This document shows, one piece after another, positions 1-7,739 of a DNA stretch of 15,802 nt (the stretch's first letter is position 1; every line of letters begins with the position of its first letter). The position numbers were made by a program, and so were the translations under genes. Source of the DNA: Gp6-AA40 sp035649395 (GTDB lineage: Bacteria; Acidobacteriota; Vicinamibacteria; Vicinamibacterales; UBA2999). The notes under the pieces were generated by a model that was not told the DNA's origin, did no database searches, and was given only the letters and a program-made list of their open reading frames with translations. The stretch lies in assembly GCA_035649395.1 (NCBI GenBank), contig DASRJR010000442.1, positions 1 to 15,802 of the forward strand. Direction: 5' to 3'.

Positions 1-16
1 AGCAAGGAGACGCGCC

Positions 17-559
17 ATGCAGATTCACGGCACTCGAAGCGACACCTCCGAAGGCGAGCACGTGCGAGCGTTGTATCTCGCGGTCATGGACGGCTGGAAT
101 CGCGGCAGCGCCGCCGCCTTTGCCGCACCGTTTACCGGTGACGCCGACTTCGTGGCGTTCGACGGCACGCGATTCCACGGCCGCGATGAGATCGTGCGAT
201 TTCACGAGCCGCTGTTCAGGACTCATCTCAGGGGAACGCGGCTGACGGGTGACGTCACCGACATCCGATTCGTTGCCGCGGACGTGGCGGTGGTGCACGC
301 GCGCGGCGGCACCATTCCTCGCGGCAAGCATCAACCGGCGCCTGAGCGCGATTCGATTCAAACGCTCGTGGCGGTCCGACGCGACGGCCGCTGGCAGCTC
401 GCCGCGTTTCAGAACACGCGGGTCCGTCCGATTGGGCAACACTTCTCGGGGACGCTGCTGTGGCTGGCGACCGACTGGCTCTGGAGATGGTGTCTGCCAC
501 GAGAAGAGGCCTCAGGCCTGAGGCCTGGGCCCTGGGCCCTGGGGCCTTCAAGAGGGTGA
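17..559 (+). CDS. SgcJ/EcaC-type SnoaL-like (NTF2-fold) protein
   Basis: 180 aa. Residues about 14-137 match the SgcJ/EcaC/DUF4440 branch of the NTF2-like fold: an N-terminal helix with 'MDGWNRGSAAAFA', then 'FTGDADFVAFDGTRFHGRDEI', and strands ending 'DGRWQLAAFQNTRVRP'. Members are small cytoplasmic proteins whose substrate is usually unknown, so no reaction is assigned. The ATG follows a strong AGGAG about 6 nt upstream (positions 5-10). After the fold comes a Trp-rich tail ('LLWLATDWLWRWCLP', about 147-161). The last ~18 residues (EEASGLRPGPWALGPSRG) are encoded by a GC-rich heptamer repeat (507-547), so the natural C-terminus was probably replaced by repeat DNA. The next gene starts within 2 nt of, or overlapping, this stop, which suggests translational coupling. 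Confidence 0.85.
   Translation: MQIHGTRSDTSEGEHVRALYLAVMDGWNRGSAAAFAAPFTGDADFVAFDGTRFHGRDEIVRFHEPLFRTHLRGTRLTGDVTDIRFVAADVAVVHARGGTIPRGKHQPAPERDSIQTLVAVRRDGRWQLAAFQNTRVRPIGQHFSGTLLWLATDWLWRWCLPREEASGLRPGPWALGPSRG
507..547. repeat. Degenerate heptamer repeat with 20-bp palindrome, copy A
   Basis: Begins with a perfect 20-bp palindrome, AGGCCTCAGGCCTGAGGCCT (507-526). It continues as 7-nt steps: ggcctga, ggcctgg, gccctgg, gccctgg, ggcct. The 19 nt at 515-533 recur exactly at 15200-15218. The repeat lies in the 3' end of the SnoaL-like gene and supplies its last residues. Confidence 0.85.
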
Positions 560-561
560 CG

Positions 562-984
562 ATGAAACCGAGAGTGGCCGTGCTGACGATTGGCGTCGAC
601 GATCTCGAGCGGGCGCTCGCGTTCTACCGCGACGGGCTCGGCTTCGCGACGCAGGGCATCATCGGCCAGGAGTACGAACACGGGGCGGTCGCCTTCTTCG
701 ACCTGCAAGGCGGGGTCAAGCTCGCGCTCTGGGCGCGAGACAACATCGCCCACGACTCCACGCTTCCCAAATCGCCAGCGAGCGCGACCGAGTTCACCCT
801 CGGTCACAACGTCAGAACGAAAGACGAGGTCGACGCGGTGATGGCGCAGGCCGAGCGGGCCGGCGCGCGAATCATCAAGCGCGCCGCGCCGACGTTCTGG
901 GGCGGCTACGGCGGCTACTTCCAGGATCCCGATGGGCACCTGTGGGAAGTGGTCTGGAATCCGCAGGTCCTACCGGAGGATTAG
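562..984 (+). CDS. VOC family (glyoxalase/bleomycin-resistance fold) protein
   Basis: 140 aa, the usual length of a single-chain VOC protein. Two beta-alpha-beta-beta-beta modules are visible: about 3-57 ('VAVLTIGVDDLERALAFYRD', then 'GAVAFFDLQGGVKLALWA') and about 77-135 ('EFTLGHNVRTKDEVDAVM', then 'GGYFQDPDGHLWEVVWNP'). The 'DPDGHLWEV' strand is diagnostic; E129 and H82 sit at usual metal-ligand positions. Family members include lyases, dioxygenases and antibiotic-binding proteins, and the substrate here is unknown. ATG 562 is chosen because the fold begins at once and GAGGG lies just upstream. A GTG at 556 overlaps the previous stop as GTGA and would add two residues. A longer reading from 460 would only translate the repeat and the end of the previous gene in another frame. 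It converges with the minus-strand hydrolase across 10 nt. Confidence 0.9.
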   Translation: MKPRVAVLTIGVDDLERALAFYRDGLGFATQGIIGQEYEHGAVAFFDLQGGVKLALWARDNIAHDSTLPKSPASATEFTLGHNVRTKDEVDAVMAQAERAGARIIKRAAPTFWGGYGGYFQDPDGHLWEVVWNPQVLPED

Positions 985-994
985 GCGATGGACG

Positions 995-2560
995 TTACCT
1001 ATTGGCACCGTCCTGACGGCTGCGCAGCCACTCCAGTCTCGATTGCGCTCGCGCGTCGTTCGGATACTGCGTGACGTAGTTGGAGAACACCTCAATCGCC
1101 GCGCGATTGTTGCCGAGAAGGATGTGAGACTCTCCCAGGATCGACAGCGCTCGCGCTGAGGCGGGGTAGCGTTCGACCCAGAATTCCAGCACGGGAATCG
1201 CCTCTCGGACCAGGCCCCAGGTGAGCGTCAGACTCGTGACCACTCTGTCGAGTGAAAACTCTCGAAGCAGAATGTGATTCGGCTCCACGGCCGCGGCGGC
1301 TCGGAGCTCGTCGATCGCCTCGGTGGCTCGGCCGGCGATCACGGCTTGCACGAATGCGTCGTAGCTGATTGAGGCTCGAGCCGCTGGTCGATGCTCGAGC
1401 GTGATGTTCGGGCCTTTGGGTTGGTCGGGCGTCCGCGCGAGGAACGCGCGGCCCTCGGCGTTCCCCGCGAGGAACGCGGCGAAGAAGTTGAAGACGTACT
1501 TGCTGACCAACCGGTGACGTTCGGCGTCGCCAGGCGCCGATGCCGCCCAGTAAATCGGCACCGCGCTTCGCCCGTCGACGAGGGCGTAGCTGGTGAAATC
1601 CGCGTGAGCGATCGCGTCGGGGACAAGCAGGAAGCGCTCCGAGTAGGCAGCCTGATCGAACAGCGATTCCGATTTCGAGCCGGTCGGTCGTGTTGCCAGG
1701 AATGCCGGAGTGGTGTGCAGCCACGGCACGCGGAGCGCTCGCGGATTGTAGTCTGCTGCGATCTTCGGCAGACCCGACGGGTGGTCGAACAGGATGTCCG
1801 AGCCGAGGCTCACGAAGGCATCGACGTCGGGATTACGCATCGTCAGGAGCAACCCCGCCATGCCGCCCAGATCGAAGCCCAGGACTCCAAGCGTGTCTGG
1901 GTTGACGAAGGGTAATCGGCGCGCGCGTGCGATGACGAACTCCATATCGCGCACTTCCGTCTCGAGGTCCTGTCGATCGACTTTGACAATTGGTGAAGCC
2001 GTCCCGACCAGTGGGGCCGTCGCGACGACGAAGCCACGCCCGGCGAGATACTCCGACAACGCGGCGAGGGCGAGCGGAGACTCGAACCAGATCCCCTGAC
2101 CGATCACGATCAATGGAAACCGCGCCTTTGCCGGTGCGGCATTCTCGACGGCAAGGACGGGCCGCTGCAGCAGCGCCGCAAACGCGGCGGGCGGAAGTGA
2201 ACGGGCGAGCGGCTGACCCGCATATTTCAGTCTGTCGCGTAGACCTCCGGCGACCGCCGCTGGCCAAACATCATCGTCAGCGAGCGCCGCGTATCGGCCG
2301 AAGCGCATGGGTTGCCCGAATCGCGCGGCTGGATACCACACGTAGATTCGCATCGGGCGCGCGTGAGCCGTCGAGCCGCTGCCGCCGGGAATCAGCCGCG
2401 ACGGGTCCTGCTCATCGAGCAGTTGGAACCCGACGGGGTACGCACCCGGCTCGATGCCAAACAGGTTGGATGCGGCGGCATCACGCTGCTGCGCCACCGC
2501 CTCGCATGGAAGCAACAGCGTCAGCGTCAGCGTCAGTACGGCATGACAGATCGGTCGCAT
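995..2560 (-). CDS. Exported alpha/beta-hydrolase with C-terminal TPR-like repeats; Asp at the nucleophile elbow
   Basis: 521 aa from the ATG at 2560, which has GGGAG 8 nt upstream and gives a clean signal peptide (MRPICHAVLTLTLTLLLPCEAVA, cleavage near residue 23). A start 45 nt further upstream would spoil this. Residues about 70-360 look like the PAF-acetylhydrolase/dienelactone-hydrolase group: 'RIYVWYPA', 'FPLIVIGQG', 'DTLGVLGFDLGG' and 'AIAHADFTSYAL'. The expected G-x-S-x-G elbow reads G-F-D-L-G-G, so Asp230 stands where the nucleophilic Ser should be; the probable catalytic His is H319. Residues about 398-510 form helical TPR-like pairs ('AIDELRAAAAVEPNH', 'ALSILGESHILLGNNRAAIE'). It probably acts in the periplasm. 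It may be an ester hydrolase, a halide- or epoxide-type hydrolase, or a non-catalytic binder; the Asp leaves this open. Confidence 0.88.
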   Translation of the reverse strand: MRPICHAVLTLTLTLLLPCEAVAQQRDAAASNLFGIEPGAYPVGFQLLDEQDPSRLIPGGSGSTAHARPMRIYVWYPAARFGQPMRFGRYAALADDDVWPAAVAGGLRDRLKYAGQPLARSLPPAAFAALLQRPVLAVENAAPAKARFPLIVIGQGIWFESPLALAALSEYLAGRGFVVATAPLVGTASPIVKVDRQDLETEVRDMEFVIARARRLPFVNPDTLGVLGFDLGGMAGLLLTMRNPDVDAFVSLGSDILFDHPSGLPKIAADYNPRALRVPWLHTTPAFLATRPTGSKSESLFDQAAYSERFLLVPDAIAHADFTSYALVDGRSAVPIYWAASAPGDAERHRLVSKYVFNFFAAFLAGNAEGRAFLARTPDQPKGPNITLEHRPAARASISYDAFVQAVIAGRATEAIDELRAAAAVEPNHILLREFSLDRVVTSLTLTWGLVREAIPVLEFWVERYPASARALSILGESHILLGNNRAAIEVFSNYVTQYPNDARAQSRLEWLRSRQDGANR

Positions 2561-2829
2561 CACGACAACTCCCAGGTGTTCGGCGCCGGACGACGCGCGT
2601 CCCACGAGCGCGCATCACGGCGCACGGTGTGCTGATCGGATTCCGCGTCGATCGCTTGATCCGCACGGATGCGAGGTCGATCGCGTCTATGCGTTCACAC
2701 GAACGGGTCCCCGTGAAGCAATAACAGATCCACGAAGCGGGATCGCTGAAGGAGTAACCCGCAGGTTTCCGTGTCGCGCTCGGAGTTCAGTTCTGGTCGG
2801 CCGCAGCGATGTGATCGATCAGCAGGTGG
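2561..2829. other. Intergenic region between GH15 and hydrolase genes
   Basis: 269 nt, both flanking genes leftward. It holds the hydrolase ribosome site (minus strand, GGGAG just upstream of 2560) and short palindromes such as CGTTC-ACAC-GAACG near 2693-2706. No convincing promoter, terminator or small gene was found. Confidence 0.5.
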
Positions 2830-4653
2830 CTACGAGGCTCGCTGGCGCGCCGGTTTCTCGACGCGGCCCAGGTTGTGCGCGGTCGTCACCAGGGCGATGT
2901 GGGAATACGCCTGGGGGAAGTTGCCGACCAGCCGCTTCGCGTGCACGTCGTACTCTTCCGACAGCAGTCCCAGATCAGTTCGCAGCGCGAGCAAGCGCTC
3001 GAACAGGCGTCGCGCATCGTCGCCCCGTCCGATCAGGGCCAAGGCGTCCGCTAGCCAGAAGGTACAAGCGAGAAACGCGCCCTCACCTGGCGGCAGGCCA
3101 TCGTCTGTCGTGTGGGTGTTGTAGCGCATCACGAAGCCGTCGACGACCAGCTCGCGTTCGATCGCCTCGATGGTGCCGCGAATTCGTGCATCGGATGCTG
3201 GCAGAAACCCGGTGGTCGGCATCAACAAGAGGCTGGCGTCGAGCTCGGACGACCCGTATGCCTGGACGAAGGCGCCGCGACTGCGGTCGAACGCGCGCGC
3301 GCAGACTTCGTCGTGGATCCGCGCACGGAGCGCGCGCCAGCGATCCAGCGGACCATCGATTCGGAGCGCCTCGGCGTTTCTGATTCCGCGATCGAGTGCG
3401 ACCCACGCCATCACCTTGGAGTAGGTGAAATGTTGCGGCGCACCGCGCATCTCCCACAGGCCCTGATCCGGTTGCGCCCAGATGTCCTCGAGGTGCGCGA
3501 GCAGCGCGCGCTGGAACGCCCAGTCGGCCTCGCGCGATTGCAACCCGCCCTCGCGGGCCTGATGCAGCACGTCCATCACCTCGCCGAACACATCGAGCTG
3601 AAGCTGCCCATGCGCGGCGTTGCCGATGCGAACGGGTCGCGACCCTTCATACCCGGTGAGCCAGGGCAGTTCCAGCTCCGGCAGGCTTCGCTCGCCGGCG
3701 ATGCCGTACATGATTTGCACTTGCGAGGGCGCGCCGGCGGCGGCGCGAAGCAACCAGTCGCGCCAGGCGCCGGCTTCGTCGTAGTAGCCGGCGTTCATCA
3801 GCGCGAGCAGCGTGAGCGTCGCGTCACGAAGCCAGCAGAAGCGATAGTCCCAGTTGCGGGCGCCGCCAAGGTGCTCCGGAATCGACGTCGTGGGTGCGGC
3901 GACGATGCCGCCCGTGGGCTCGTAGGTCAGCGCCTTGAGCGTCACGAGCGATCGGGTGACGGCATCGGACCACTTCGGCTCGCTTCGCTCGCTCAGGGCG
4001 AGCCACTCGCCGTCAGACTTGCCGCGTTCACCCCACTTCGTCCAGAACTCCACCGTCTCCTCGAGCGCAGCGAGCGGGTCGATTTCGTCCGGCGGTGGCA
4101 GGTGTGAGGCGCCGTGCGAGAGAACGAAGGAGATCGTGTCGCCTGCAGCGACCTCGAACTCCGCGACCGTGGTGAGATCCTTGCCGCGCAACTCGACGGG
4201 CGTGTGCAACACGGCCATGTCGGGGCCGGCGATCGCTCTCCACGTGCCATCCGGCAATCGGTTGACCCACGGTATGGAATGGCCGTAGTCGAACCGCAGG
4301 ATCAACTCCAGACGCATCCTCATGCGGCCGCGATCGCCTCTCACGAGCCGGACGACATCGGAATTCCGACCGCGGGGCGGCATGAAGTCGATCAGGGTTG
4401 CGGCGGCGTCGGCACTTTCGAATTGCGTTTCGAGGATCAGCGTCGCATCGCGATAGCGGCGGCGTGGCCGCGCCTCATCGTCGATCGGTTCGATCACCCA
4501 TCGTCCGTGCTCGGGTCCGCCGAGCAGGGCGGCGAAGCAGGCGCACGAATCGAACCTCGGCCAGCACAACCAGTCGATCGATCCGCGGCGCGACACGAGC
4601 GCGGCAGTCTCACAGTCGCCGATGAGCGCGTAGTCCTCGAGCGGCGTGCTCAT
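2830..4653 (-). CDS. Glycoside hydrolase family 15 (glucoamylase/trehalase-like)
   Basis: 607 aa, full length for bacterial GH15 proteins of about 600 aa. The N-terminal beta-sandwich begins 'LEDYALIGDCETAALVSRRG' with 'IDWLCWPRFD' (26-35). The (alpha/alpha)6 barrel starts near 228 with 'LVTLKALTYEPTGGIVAAPT', then 'NWDYRFCWLRDATLTL' (268-283). The general acid is probably E401 ('GLWEMRG') and the base E566 or E567 ('LLSEEYD'), followed by the usual 'GNFPQAYSHIALV'. The family hydrolyses alpha-glucosidic bonds, and many bacterial members of this type act on trehalose. No signal peptide is seen, so it should be cytoplasmic. Residues about 217-226 (WLALSERSEP) come from an in-frame 28-nt hairpin element at 3977-4004, in the loop before the barrel. 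The gene is on the same strand as the hydrolase but 269 nt upstream of it, so co-transcription is uncertain. Confidence 0.95.
   Translation of the reverse strand: MSTPLEDYALIGDCETAALVSRRGSIDWLCWPRFDSCACFAALLGGPEHGRWVIEPIDDEARPRRRYRDATLILETQFESADAAATLIDFMPPRGRNSDVVRLVRGDRGRMRMRLELILRFDYGHSIPWVNRLPDGTWRAIAGPDMAVLHTPVELRGKDLTTVAEFEVAAGDTISFVLSHGASHLPPPDEIDPLAALEETVEFWTKWGERGKSDGEWLALSERSEPKWSDAVTRSLVTLKALTYEPTGGIVAAPTTSIPEHLGGARNWDYRFCWLRDATLTLLALMNAGYYDEAGAWRDWLLRAAAGAPSQVQIMYGIAGERSLPELELPWLTGYEGSRPVRIGNAAHGQLQLDVFGEVMDVLHQAREGGLQSREADWAFQRALLAHLEDIWAQPDQGLWEMRGAPQHFTYSKVMAWVALDRGIRNAEALRIDGPLDRWRALRARIHDEVCARAFDRSRGAFVQAYGSSELDASLLLMPTTGFLPASDARIRGTIEAIERELVVDGFVMRYNTHTTDDGLPPGEGAFLACTFWLADALALIGRGDDARRLFERLLALRTDLGLLSEEYDVHAKRLVGNFPQAYSHIALVTTAHNLGRVEKPARQRAS
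3977..4004. repeat. 28-nt hairpin (REP-like) element, copy 1, inside the GH15 gene
   Basis: Perfect 7-bp arms GGCTCGC (3977-3983) and GCGAGCC (3998-4004) flank a 14-nt loop (ttcgctcgctcagg). It matches 15273-15300 at 24 of 28 positions. It lies within the GH15 reading frame without disrupting it. Confidence 0.75.
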
Positions 4654-4726
4654 TCGAGTTCCCGAGCCAGTCTACTGGATCGTCGTTCCGGTCCACGTGT
4701 GACGCCTGCTTGCAGTCGGGCCTGCC

Positions 4727-4749
4727 TTCCACTCACAATGTGAGTGGAA
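4727..4749. promoter_or_regulatory. Perfect palindromic operator at the PadR start codon
   Basis: TTCCACTCAC (4727-4736) and its exact reverse complement GTGAGTGGAA (4740-4749) flank the triplet AAT. The palindrome ends one base before the PadR ATG at 4751 and covers the weak ribosome site. This position fits autorepression of the padR-permease operon by its own product (inference). The core CACAATGTG resembles the ACA/TGT half-sites reported for PadR-family operators. Confidence 0.7.
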
Positions 4750-4750
4750 C

Positions 4751-5083
4751 ATGAGCCACAGCACGCTGGCCCTGATGCAAGGCACCGTCGATCTGCTGAT
4801 TCTGCGCGCGCTCCAACAGGGGCCTGCGCACGGCTACGAGGTCTCTCGCTGGGTGCGCCAACGCACGCACGCCGTGCTGAAGCTCGAGGATGCGGCGCTC
4901 TATCAGGCGCTGCATCGCCTCGAGGACCGCGGATGGATCGACTCGGAGTGGGGGCTCTCGGAGAACAACCGGCGCGCGAAGTTCTACGAGCTGACGGCGG
5001 AAGGAAAGCGGCAGCTGCGGGCCGAAGTCTCGGCGTGGAAGCGATACGCCGAAGCAATTTTCAACGTCATCGAAACGGCGTGA
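4751..5083 (+). CDS. PadR family transcriptional regulator
   Basis: 110 aa, the normal size of short (PadR-s1) regulators. The winged-helix domain (about 5-85) shows 'TVDLLILRALQQGPAHGYEV', the recognition region 'LEDAALYQALHRLEDRGWI' (45-63) and the wing 'NNRRAKFYELTAEGKRQL' (72-89), with a short dimerisation helix at the end. PadR proteins are dimeric repressors, often released by ligands or stress. It is followed after 10 nt by an ADOP permease gene, the standard PadR-ADOP pairing of acidobacteria, so it very probably controls that permease. The palindrome covering its start region is the likely operator. It is transcribed divergently from the GH15 gene across about 97 nt. Confidence 0.95.
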   Translation: MSHSTLALMQGTVDLLILRALQQGPAHGYEVSRWVRQRTHAVLKLEDAALYQALHRLEDRGWIDSEWGLSENNRRAKFYELTAEGKRQLRAEVSAWKRYAEAIFNVIETA

Positions 5084-5093
5084 GGGTGCGGCG

Positions 5094-7733
5094 ATGAAGC
5101 GTCGAGCGATCAAGCGGGCCTTCCGGTTTCCGTTCCGCAGGCGCGACGACGTGCGCAACGACATCCGCGAGGAGTTTCAGTTTCACCTCGACATGCGGAC
5201 CGAGGAGCTGAGGCGCTTCGGCCTGAGCGAGGCGGAGGCGCGCGCCCAGGCTGGTCGCGAATTCGGCGATGCAGGCACCGGCGAGCGCGGGTGTGCGGTG
5301 CTCGGCGATCGCCTCGAGCGGCGTCGCCGGGTCACCGGCCTGGTCGAGGAGGCGCGACAGGACATCGGGTTTGGGCTGCGGCTCATCGTTCGCAGCCCCG
5401 GTTTTGCGGCGGCCTCGATCGCGACGCTGGCGGTTGCCATTGCTGCCAACACGGCGATCTTCGCGATCGTCAACGCGCTCATGTTCAAGCCGCTGCCGGT
5501 CGCCGCGCCCGACCAACTCGCGCGAATCAAGGCCGGCGCGACGGAGATGGCGTGGCCGAACTACCAGGATATTCGCCGCTCGAACAGCGTGTTCATTGAC
5601 ATGATCGCGTTTCGGCGACTGGTGCTCGGCCTGGCCACCGGCGACCGCCCGGCGCGACTCACGGGACAACAGACCTCTGAGAACTTCTTTGCCGTACTCG
5701 GCGTGGCACCGACGATCGGCCGCACCTACAGTCCGTCCGACTCGCGGCGCGATCTGCTTGTCGTCTCGGATCGTCTCTGGCGGACGCGGTTTGGCGGCGA
5801 TCGCTCCATCGTCGGACGAGTGCTGACGCTCGGCGGCCGGCCCTACGAGGTGATCGGGATCATGCCGGCTCACTTTCGCGGGGTCGACCCACCCGGAGCG
5901 TCCGAGGATTTCTGGTTTGCGGCCGACACCACAGCCACCGATGCGATCTTCCGCGACCGGGCCGAATGGGAGTTCGAGGTGGCCGGACGGCTGCGACCAG
6001 GCGTGACACGTGCGCAGGCGGCGGCCGCGTTGACGATCCTCGCACAACAGCTTCGGGCGGCGCATCCGGACATCCACGAGTCGTTCGTTCGCGTGAGCGT
6101 GTTTCCCGTGCAGGGTATTCGTGCGTTCGAGGGCATGGTGAGAACGCTGCTCCCGGTGTTCGCGTTCGTTGGCGTGTTGGCGGTCGTGTCGGGGCTCGTG
6201 CTGCTGATCGGGTGCGCCAACATCGCTGGACTGCTGATCGGACGCGCGGCGGCGCGACGTCATGAGATCGCGCTGCGGCTTGCGCTTGGCGCCGGCCGTG
6301 GCCGTCTGGTTCGGCAGCTGCTGACCGAGAGTCTGGTGCTGGCCGTTGCCGGTGGTGCCGCCGGCGTGCTGCTGGCGAGCTGGCTCGGAGCATCCGTGAA
6401 CGCGCGGCTGACGTCACTGTCGTTCGGGCCGGTATTCGATCTGGGACTCGATGCTCGTGTCCTCGCCTACGCGGCGGTTCTGACGATGGCCACGACGCTG
6501 GTGTTTGGCCTGGCGCCCGCGCGCGGTGCGTCGCGGTTCGATGTCGTGTCGTCACTCAAGGACTTGTACGCGGGCTCGACTGGCCGTCAGCGGCTGCGCC
6601 GCACGCTCGTCGTCGGGCAAGTCGCGGCCTCGGCCGCGTTGCTGCTGTGGAGTGGCTTGTTCGTCCGAAGCCTCACACACATCACCGATGTCGACCCTGG
6701 ATTCGATCCGCAAGGTGTGCTGCTGGCTGGAGTGGCCGTCGAACGCGGCAGCGAGGCGCGCGTTCAGGACGTGCTGATGGAACTGCAACGGCGCGTTCGC
6801 GAATCGCCCGGCGTGCAGTCTGCGGGAATATCGAAAATCGTGCCGCTGTCGATGCGAGGCCGCGAGGAGTTCTACGTGGCGATTACCGAGCCAAGCGGGC
6901 AGATCAGCCCCCGCCGGGTCACCGCGAATACGTTGACGCCGGGCTGGTTCGCGACCATGCGCATCCCGTTCGTGTCGGGCCGCGATTTCACGTTTGAGGA
7001 TCGCGACGGAGCACCGCGGGTCGTCATTGTCAACGAAACGCTGGCGCGACAGTTCTGGAACAGCAACGCACTCGGCAAGCGGATGTTCCAGGACCGGCAG
7101 CCGGTCGAGGTGATCGGCGTGGTCCGGGACAGCAAGTACTTCACGCTCGGCGAGACCATTGCCCCTACGGTCTACCTGCCGATGCAACAGCACGCGTCGT
7201 GGGAGGTCACGCTACACGCACGCACCGCCGATCCGGCGGCGACAGCCGCTGTCGTCGTGCGCGAGATGCAGCGGCTCGCGCCTGAAGTCGCAATTGAAAT
7301 CGAACCGATGACGGAGGCCGTGGCGGTCGCGGTCCTGCCGGCACGAATCGGCGCGGCGGCTACGGCGGCGTTTGGCGTGCTGGCGATCTTCCTGTCCGCA
7401 CTTGGCGTGTACGGTCTGATCTCGTTTGCCGTCGTGCAACGCACGCGAGAAATCGGCGTCCGCAAAGCGCTTGGCGCCACGACAACGGATATCGTGCGCG
7501 TCATCGTGGGAGGGACCGCGCGGCTCACCGTCAGCGGGCTCGCCTGCGGTTTGGGCGCAGGCCTGCTCGGTGGGCTCGCCTTGCGCGGGTTCATCTTCGG
7601 CGTATCACCGTTCGACCTGATCACCGTCGTCGGAGCGGCGGTCGTCGTCATGTCGGCGGCGCTGCTGGCGAGCGCCGTTCCGGCAATGGCTGCCGCGCGT
7701 GTGGATCCGATGATCACGCTGCGCGATGCCTAA
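5094..7733 (+). CDS. ADOP family permease (MacB/FtsX-like, duplicated, with prefix domain)
   Basis: 879 aa. Order: ADOP prefix domain (about 1-85; 'FQFHLDMRTEELRRFGLSEAEAR', 'REFGDA'), then 'DIGFGLRLIVRSPGFAAASI' leading into TM1 (about 103-128), a periplasmic MacB_PCD domain (about 135-340), an FtsX block with TMs near 352-382, 405-432 and 455-475, TM near 505-525, a second periplasmic domain (about 530-745), and a final FtsX block (about 752-870) with 'VQRTREIGVRKALGAT'. It ends in the typical 'DPMITLRDA'. That is two MacB-type permeases in one chain in the inner membrane. ADOPs usually lack a neighbouring ATPase, and none is seen here; the substrate is unknown. The gene is 10 nt after padR with GAGGG upstream of the ATG, so the two are one operon. 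Confidence 0.97.
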   Translation: MKRRAIKRAFRFPFRRRDDVRNDIREEFQFHLDMRTEELRRFGLSEAEARAQAGREFGDAGTGERGCAVLGDRLERRRRVTGLVEEARQDIGFGLRLIVRSPGFAAASIATLAVAIAANTAIFAIVNALMFKPLPVAAPDQLARIKAGATEMAWPNYQDIRRSNSVFIDMIAFRRLVLGLATGDRPARLTGQQTSENFFAVLGVAPTIGRTYSPSDSRRDLLVVSDRLWRTRFGGDRSIVGRVLTLGGRPYEVIGIMPAHFRGVDPPGASEDFWFAADTTATDAIFRDRAEWEFEVAGRLRPGVTRAQAAAALTILAQQLRAAHPDIHESFVRVSVFPVQGIRAFEGMVRTLLPVFAFVGVLAVVSGLVLLIGCANIAGLLIGRAAARRHEIALRLALGAGRGRLVRQLLTESLVLAVAGGAAGVLLASWLGASVNARLTSLSFGPVFDLGLDARVLAYAAVLTMATTLVFGLAPARGASRFDVVSSLKDLYAGSTGRQRLRRTLVVGQVAASAALLLWSGLFVRSLTHITDVDPGFDPQGVLLAGVAVERGSEARVQDVLMELQRRVRESPGVQSAGISKIVPLSMRGREEFYVAITEPSGQISPRRVTANTLTPGWFATMRIPFVSGRDFTFEDRDGAPRVVIVNETLARQFWNSNALGKRMFQDRQPVEVIGVVRDSKYFTLGETIAPTVYLPMQQHASWEVTLHARTADPAATAAVVVREMQRLAPEVAIEIEPMTEAVAVAVLPARIGAAATAAFGVLAIFLSALGVYGLISFAVVQRTREIGVRKALGATTTDIVRVIVGGTARLTVSGLACGLGAGLLGGLALRGFIFGVSPFDLITVVGAAVVVMSAALLASAVPAMAAARVDPMITLRDA

Positions 7734-7739
7734 GCTCCG

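Noticed and set aside
460..561. Upstream-extended start for the VOC protein
   Set aside because: The extra 34 residues are the SnoaL-like gene and heptamer repeat read in another frame; the fold begins at the ATG at 562.
2517..2534. Three tandem copies of agcgtc in the hydrolase signal peptide (LTLTLT)
   Set aside because: In-frame hexamer repeats in a hydrophobic signal segment are ordinary; three copies are too few to argue for phase variation.
2727..2744. Possible terminator stem (gatcc...ggatc) downstream of the GH15 gene
   Set aside because: The stem is only 5 bp with no T-run on the relevant strand.
4738..4743. ATG-TGA start-stop upstream of padR
   Set aside because: It falls by chance within the palindrome centre and encodes one codon only; there is no evidence that it is a regulatory minimal ORF.
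5067..6263. 398-codon minus-strand open frame opposite padR end and the first ADOP
   Set aside because: Low-complexity Arg/His-rich translation with no domain; the plus strand is clearly coding.
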